A DNA stretch of 64,000 nt, taken from assembly GCF_018687715.1 (NCBI RefSeq), contig NC_056762.1, forward strand, positions 21,923,864-21,987,863, read 5' to 3'. Shown one piece after another: positions 59,746 through 64,000 of this stretch; the stretch's first letter is position 1, and each line of letters opens with the position of its first letter. The notes beneath the pieces are model-generated. The model ran no database searches, was not told the DNA's origin, and worked only from the letters and a program-made list of their open reading frames with translations. The position numbers and the translations under genes are program-made. Origin of the DNA: Carya illinoinensis. Lineage: Eukaryota; Streptophyta; Magnoliopsida; Fagales; Juglandaceae.

Positions 59746-62409
59746 TATCTTAATTCATCTCAGTGTTTAATTTAAATAAAATGCTTATACATTTTCAAAT
59801 CAGTATTTAAATTCACCGTTAGATCATTTTGAAGATCCTGAAACGAAGGGTTTGGATTGAATACCCAAGATCCCACACCACCTTACCACCACCACCACCA
59901 TAATTCTCAACCACCCACGATCGCCCCTAGCTATTTTCATGCCCAACCGAGATCCCCACATCCTTCACTCTCCCCCACTCTCTCATGCACTGCTTACATC
60001 GCTCACGGCCAGATCTATCACCACGAGCCACCTTCCAGCCACCACCTCGCCACCACAACTTCACCACACCTCCCTCAAACTCCTCCATGCCTAGCCATAA
60101 CTTCCATCCCTCCCTTGCCTCACATGCACCCTCACTTTCTCTCGAGTGCACTGTTCATAGTGAGATCCACCGTGCTCCACCACCCAGACTACCATGAGGC
60201 CACCTTGAGCCTTTCCATGACCATGCATAGTTATTTCCAAACTTAAACCGCCACTTTATGTGGTGGACAACCATTGTATGTGGCTAACCGCCACATACAA
60301 CTCCTTTGATGCCTTTGACAGTGACAGACAGTGGTAATGCACAGGTTATCCCATCAATGGTATAACCCTCTATCTCTCGTTATTTATGATATATGTTAGT
60401 TAATAGGTTATGGACTGTGTTGTTAGTATTGTGGAGTTTGTTGTAAAGTGTGACTGTGTAGTAAAGTGTGGCTGTAATTGTGTAATGTTGTGGACTATGC
60501 TGTGAAGTATAGGCATGAGGTGTATGTCGTAGTTGTGACGTGGCATGGTGCGTGTAGGGAGTACACGTGTTGTGTAGCGACGCACCTTGTGACGTGCATC
60601 GTAATGACGTGTGGTGTAGAATGAAGAGAGTACACGTGACGTGTGCTTTATGTCGTGTAGCCACGCACAATGTGATGTGAATTGTGGTAATAAGTGATGT
60701 AGTGAAGGGAGTACATTCAATGCGTACTCCATGTTGTGTAGCGATGCATCGTATGGCATGTCACGAATAAAAGGATGGTTGCATAATAGAGGAGCGTAGA
60801 GTGTATTGTGTAGCGTCGTAAATTGTGTAACAGTGTCCCGAAATAGCTGTGACGTGGCTTGTAGTCCGAGGTGATGGGTGTCACCTTGTGATTGATTATG
60901 ACTGAGAGTATGTGTGAAGTGATGGAAAAGTGTAAGAGTAGCACAACGAAAGCATGACGGGCATCGTGCTGTAATTTGGGATTAGTCTCGAGCTACATGA
61001 CGTGACAAAGATACATTTGTGAATGCAGTCCTGTCTTATTAAGTGTCAGGATGAACTTGTGCAGAGCCTGGAAGTGGGAAGAGTCCTATCGACTGGGTCT
61101 GATCAAGTTGATATTGGAGTATGGTGCTTGTTCATATAAGCAAGCTACCAATGGACTGTGTGTTAGTCTTAAGTGATAAAGGGATAAGGTGCATGTATCT
61201 TTGGCAAAATACGTGTGCCAAACAGGTTTACTATATGTAATGGGTAATCTGTCCTAAGTATAGTTACATGGTGTTTTAGCCCCAAAGTTGGCTTAAAGCC
61301 ATGTGGCATGTATAGATGAAAATGAGGATTGAGTATGGGCTAGGATACATGAAGGTAGTAATGGGTATGTTGTCTAGGATTGGGATGCGTGACTTAGTCA
61401 GTCTAAATTATGAGTCGACATGTGGTTGATAAAAGAATAAGACGAAGGTTTTAGTGTCATAACCCTAAGGTGAATCATGGAAGTTCACTTTAAGCAATAA
61501 GAGTCTAAAGGTTTTAGCATAGTAAATGGCATATAAGAGCCTAGGGATGGATGGAGAGTGTTCCAAGTGAAGCGTAGTTCTTTTTTTAGTATAATTGCTT
61601 ATGAATTAGATAGAGAATGGCGTGAGGTTATGTGTATGCATGTAGGTTGCCATCTAACATGCACACAAATGGATTGCATGGAATGAGTATGGCATGAAGT
61701 CCATGTAAGTATTGCATTCATACTCTTCTAGAGTTTTCTAAAAGATAAGAAAATGAAAACGAAACGTTTTTCTTTAAGATGCTTTACGAACTAACACGGA
61801 ATACTATTTTAAGAAAGAATATTAAGTTTAACTTTTTAAGTATATGTACATAATGGCCCTCCTTGGTAGCCCCTTTTCACACACCCAAAGTATGTAAGTG
61901 TATGCATGTGGATGGAAACTATACGTGATACGTTTTGTATGTATTTTCACGAAACTAAATGAGAGGCCTCGGCCCTAAGAAAGTTTTTTAAAATATCCCA
62001 TGCTTTTAAAATGACTTTTATGAATGAAAGGACTAAAGGTCTATAAGAACTGTGCGAACTAAAAGGACTGAAATGAATGAATGAACTTAAAGAAATGAAT
62101 GAAAGAACTGTAAAGAACTGAATGGATTGTAAAGAATTGAAAAGGAATGAAATGACTGAACTGAAAGAAATGACTAAAATGAATAAATATTTAATATATG
62201 AAAATATGTAACGGCCACATGAATAGAAAGGAAAATGTACCGAAGGACTGGACTAGGCAGATTACATTGCCGGGTAAGTAGTACTAGTAGTGCACTCAGT
62301 GCTGTACCTTGACGGAATGGATTCCCAACCCATGGCCACGGGTAGAATCAATTCTAAAAGACCGCTAACCCCAACACACGGGACGTAACAGTGTGCAACG
62401 GCCAATGAA

Positions 62410-62525
62410 AGTGATAAAAAAGAATGTATGTATGTTAAGAAAGAATGCATGTATGTATGAAAAGACGTATGTATGTTAAGAAAGAACGGATGTATGTATG
62501 AAAAGATGTATGCATGAACAGACAC
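62410..62525. repeat. ~36-bp minisatellite, three copies
   Basis: Units alternate AAGAATGTATGTATGTTAAG and GTATGTATGAAAAGA(C/T). A looser GAATGAATGAAC repeat precedes it at 62,040-62,190. Confidence 0.78.
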
Positions 62526-62900
62526 TTTAAGAAATGAAGGTAGCAAGGTGTGGGGAACTGTTTTACGAAAGAAAATCCTCTTTAAAGAAAAACTCCACCT
62601 CGCAACGTTTTAAAAGGAATTGAATGTCTATGTATGATATGTATAGAGTGATGAATGCATGACTGAAAACCTATGTTATTATATTTTAACTGTATAAAGT
62701 AATACTTACAAGTCATCGACTCATTTTAGTTTTAATGTGTGCCCTCCCAAGGACAAGATGAGCATGAAGCGTCAGGATGGGCATGAAGCGTCAGGATGGG
62801 CACAGCTAAAGGGAAAGAGCACGAAAGCCTAGGCATGCTATTTTGTATAAGAGACTTTAATTATGAAATATAATGTTTTCCGTTGTAACTTTTTAATTAA

Positions 62901-63948
<1,048 letters not shown>

Positions 63949-64000
63949 ACTTGTAATGGATCGGAGTAGGATAGAGGGGTAGATGGAGAAACGTGAGACT

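Larger units (their letters stand above)
59326..62900 (+). repeat. Second copy of the large LTR-type repeat
   Basis: Starts TGTAATAATCCGCTCC. Up to about 61,030 it matches 34,665-30,009 in reverse, and 62,250-62,400 matches 22,290-22,140 in reverse. No protein-coding domain. The right end is unclear; a second LTR was not found in the window. Confidence 0.6.

Noticed and set aside
59857..60246. 129-codon His/Pro-rich ORF
   Set aside because: Falls in the CCACCA-rich part of the large LTR-type repeat; composition-driven and not conserved in frame at the reverse copy near 33.1-33.9 kb.

Overview
This is plant nuclear DNA. The evidence is a nine-exon host gene with GT-AG introns encoding an F-box protein (SKIP31), retrotransposon primer sites matching plant initiator tRNA-Met, a RICESLEEPER-type hAT element, an endogenous pararetrovirus fragment, and LINE and MITE remnants. 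The MITEs that begin GTTTGGATAGTGA and are rich in GATGAGAT resemble repeats I associate with Fagales such as walnut and pecan. That placement is an inference from memory. The window is gene-poor: only one intact protein gene is visible in 64 kb, and almost everything else is transposon sequence nested to two or three levels.

Layout. 1-3,660: degraded coiled-coil-like frame, then a ~105-bp tandem array. 3,661-17,987: a minus-strand SIRE-like Copia element whose gag is split by a 6.2-kb hAT transposon (9,678-15,896) with a perfect 8-bp target duplication. 17,988-21,350: old LTR-like debris, a Ty3 integrase scrap and a 59-bp tandem array. 21,354-25,060: an LTR-type repeat holding a minus-strand solo LTR (22,575-24,846, target duplication AGGGC). 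25,067-30,008: a hAT-like end, then movement-protein and coat-protein parts of an endogenous caulimovirid broken by a 764-bp solo-LTR-like insert. 30,009-34,665: another LTR-type repeat carrying a second solo LTR. 36,175-39,185: SKIP31 on the minus strand. 40,920-45,780: a dead L1-type LINE with MITEs inside it. 46,801-58,520: a GAGCAC-rich tandem array split by a full-length Ty3/gypsy Tekay-like chromovirus (47,253-56,584, target duplication AGCAC). 58,603-64,000: a hAT-like MITE, a second copy of the 30-34-kb repeat in the opposite orientation, and a (GA)49 tract.

How the parts relate. The solo LTRs at 22.6 kb and 30.8 kb and the two LTRs of the 47-56-kb element are one family, so one chromovirus lineage accounts for roughly 13.5 kb of the window. 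The repeat at 30.0-34.7 kb is homologous in reverse to 59.3-61.0 kb, and the downstream part of the latter matches 21.4-22.6 kb in reverse. No transposon here looks able to move itself: gag, pol and transposase frames all carry stops or frameshifts, and several catalytic or zinc-binding residues are replaced.

The most unusual observations are a short interval with consensus splice sites that would join gag to pol in frame in the chromovirus, a long reading frame on the strand opposite the Copia element, a conserved reading frame inside four LTR copies ending in an acidic tail, and two palindromes conserved between diverged repeat copies. I found no tRNA, rRNA or CRISPR feature and no clear sign of an undescribed defence or biosynthetic system.
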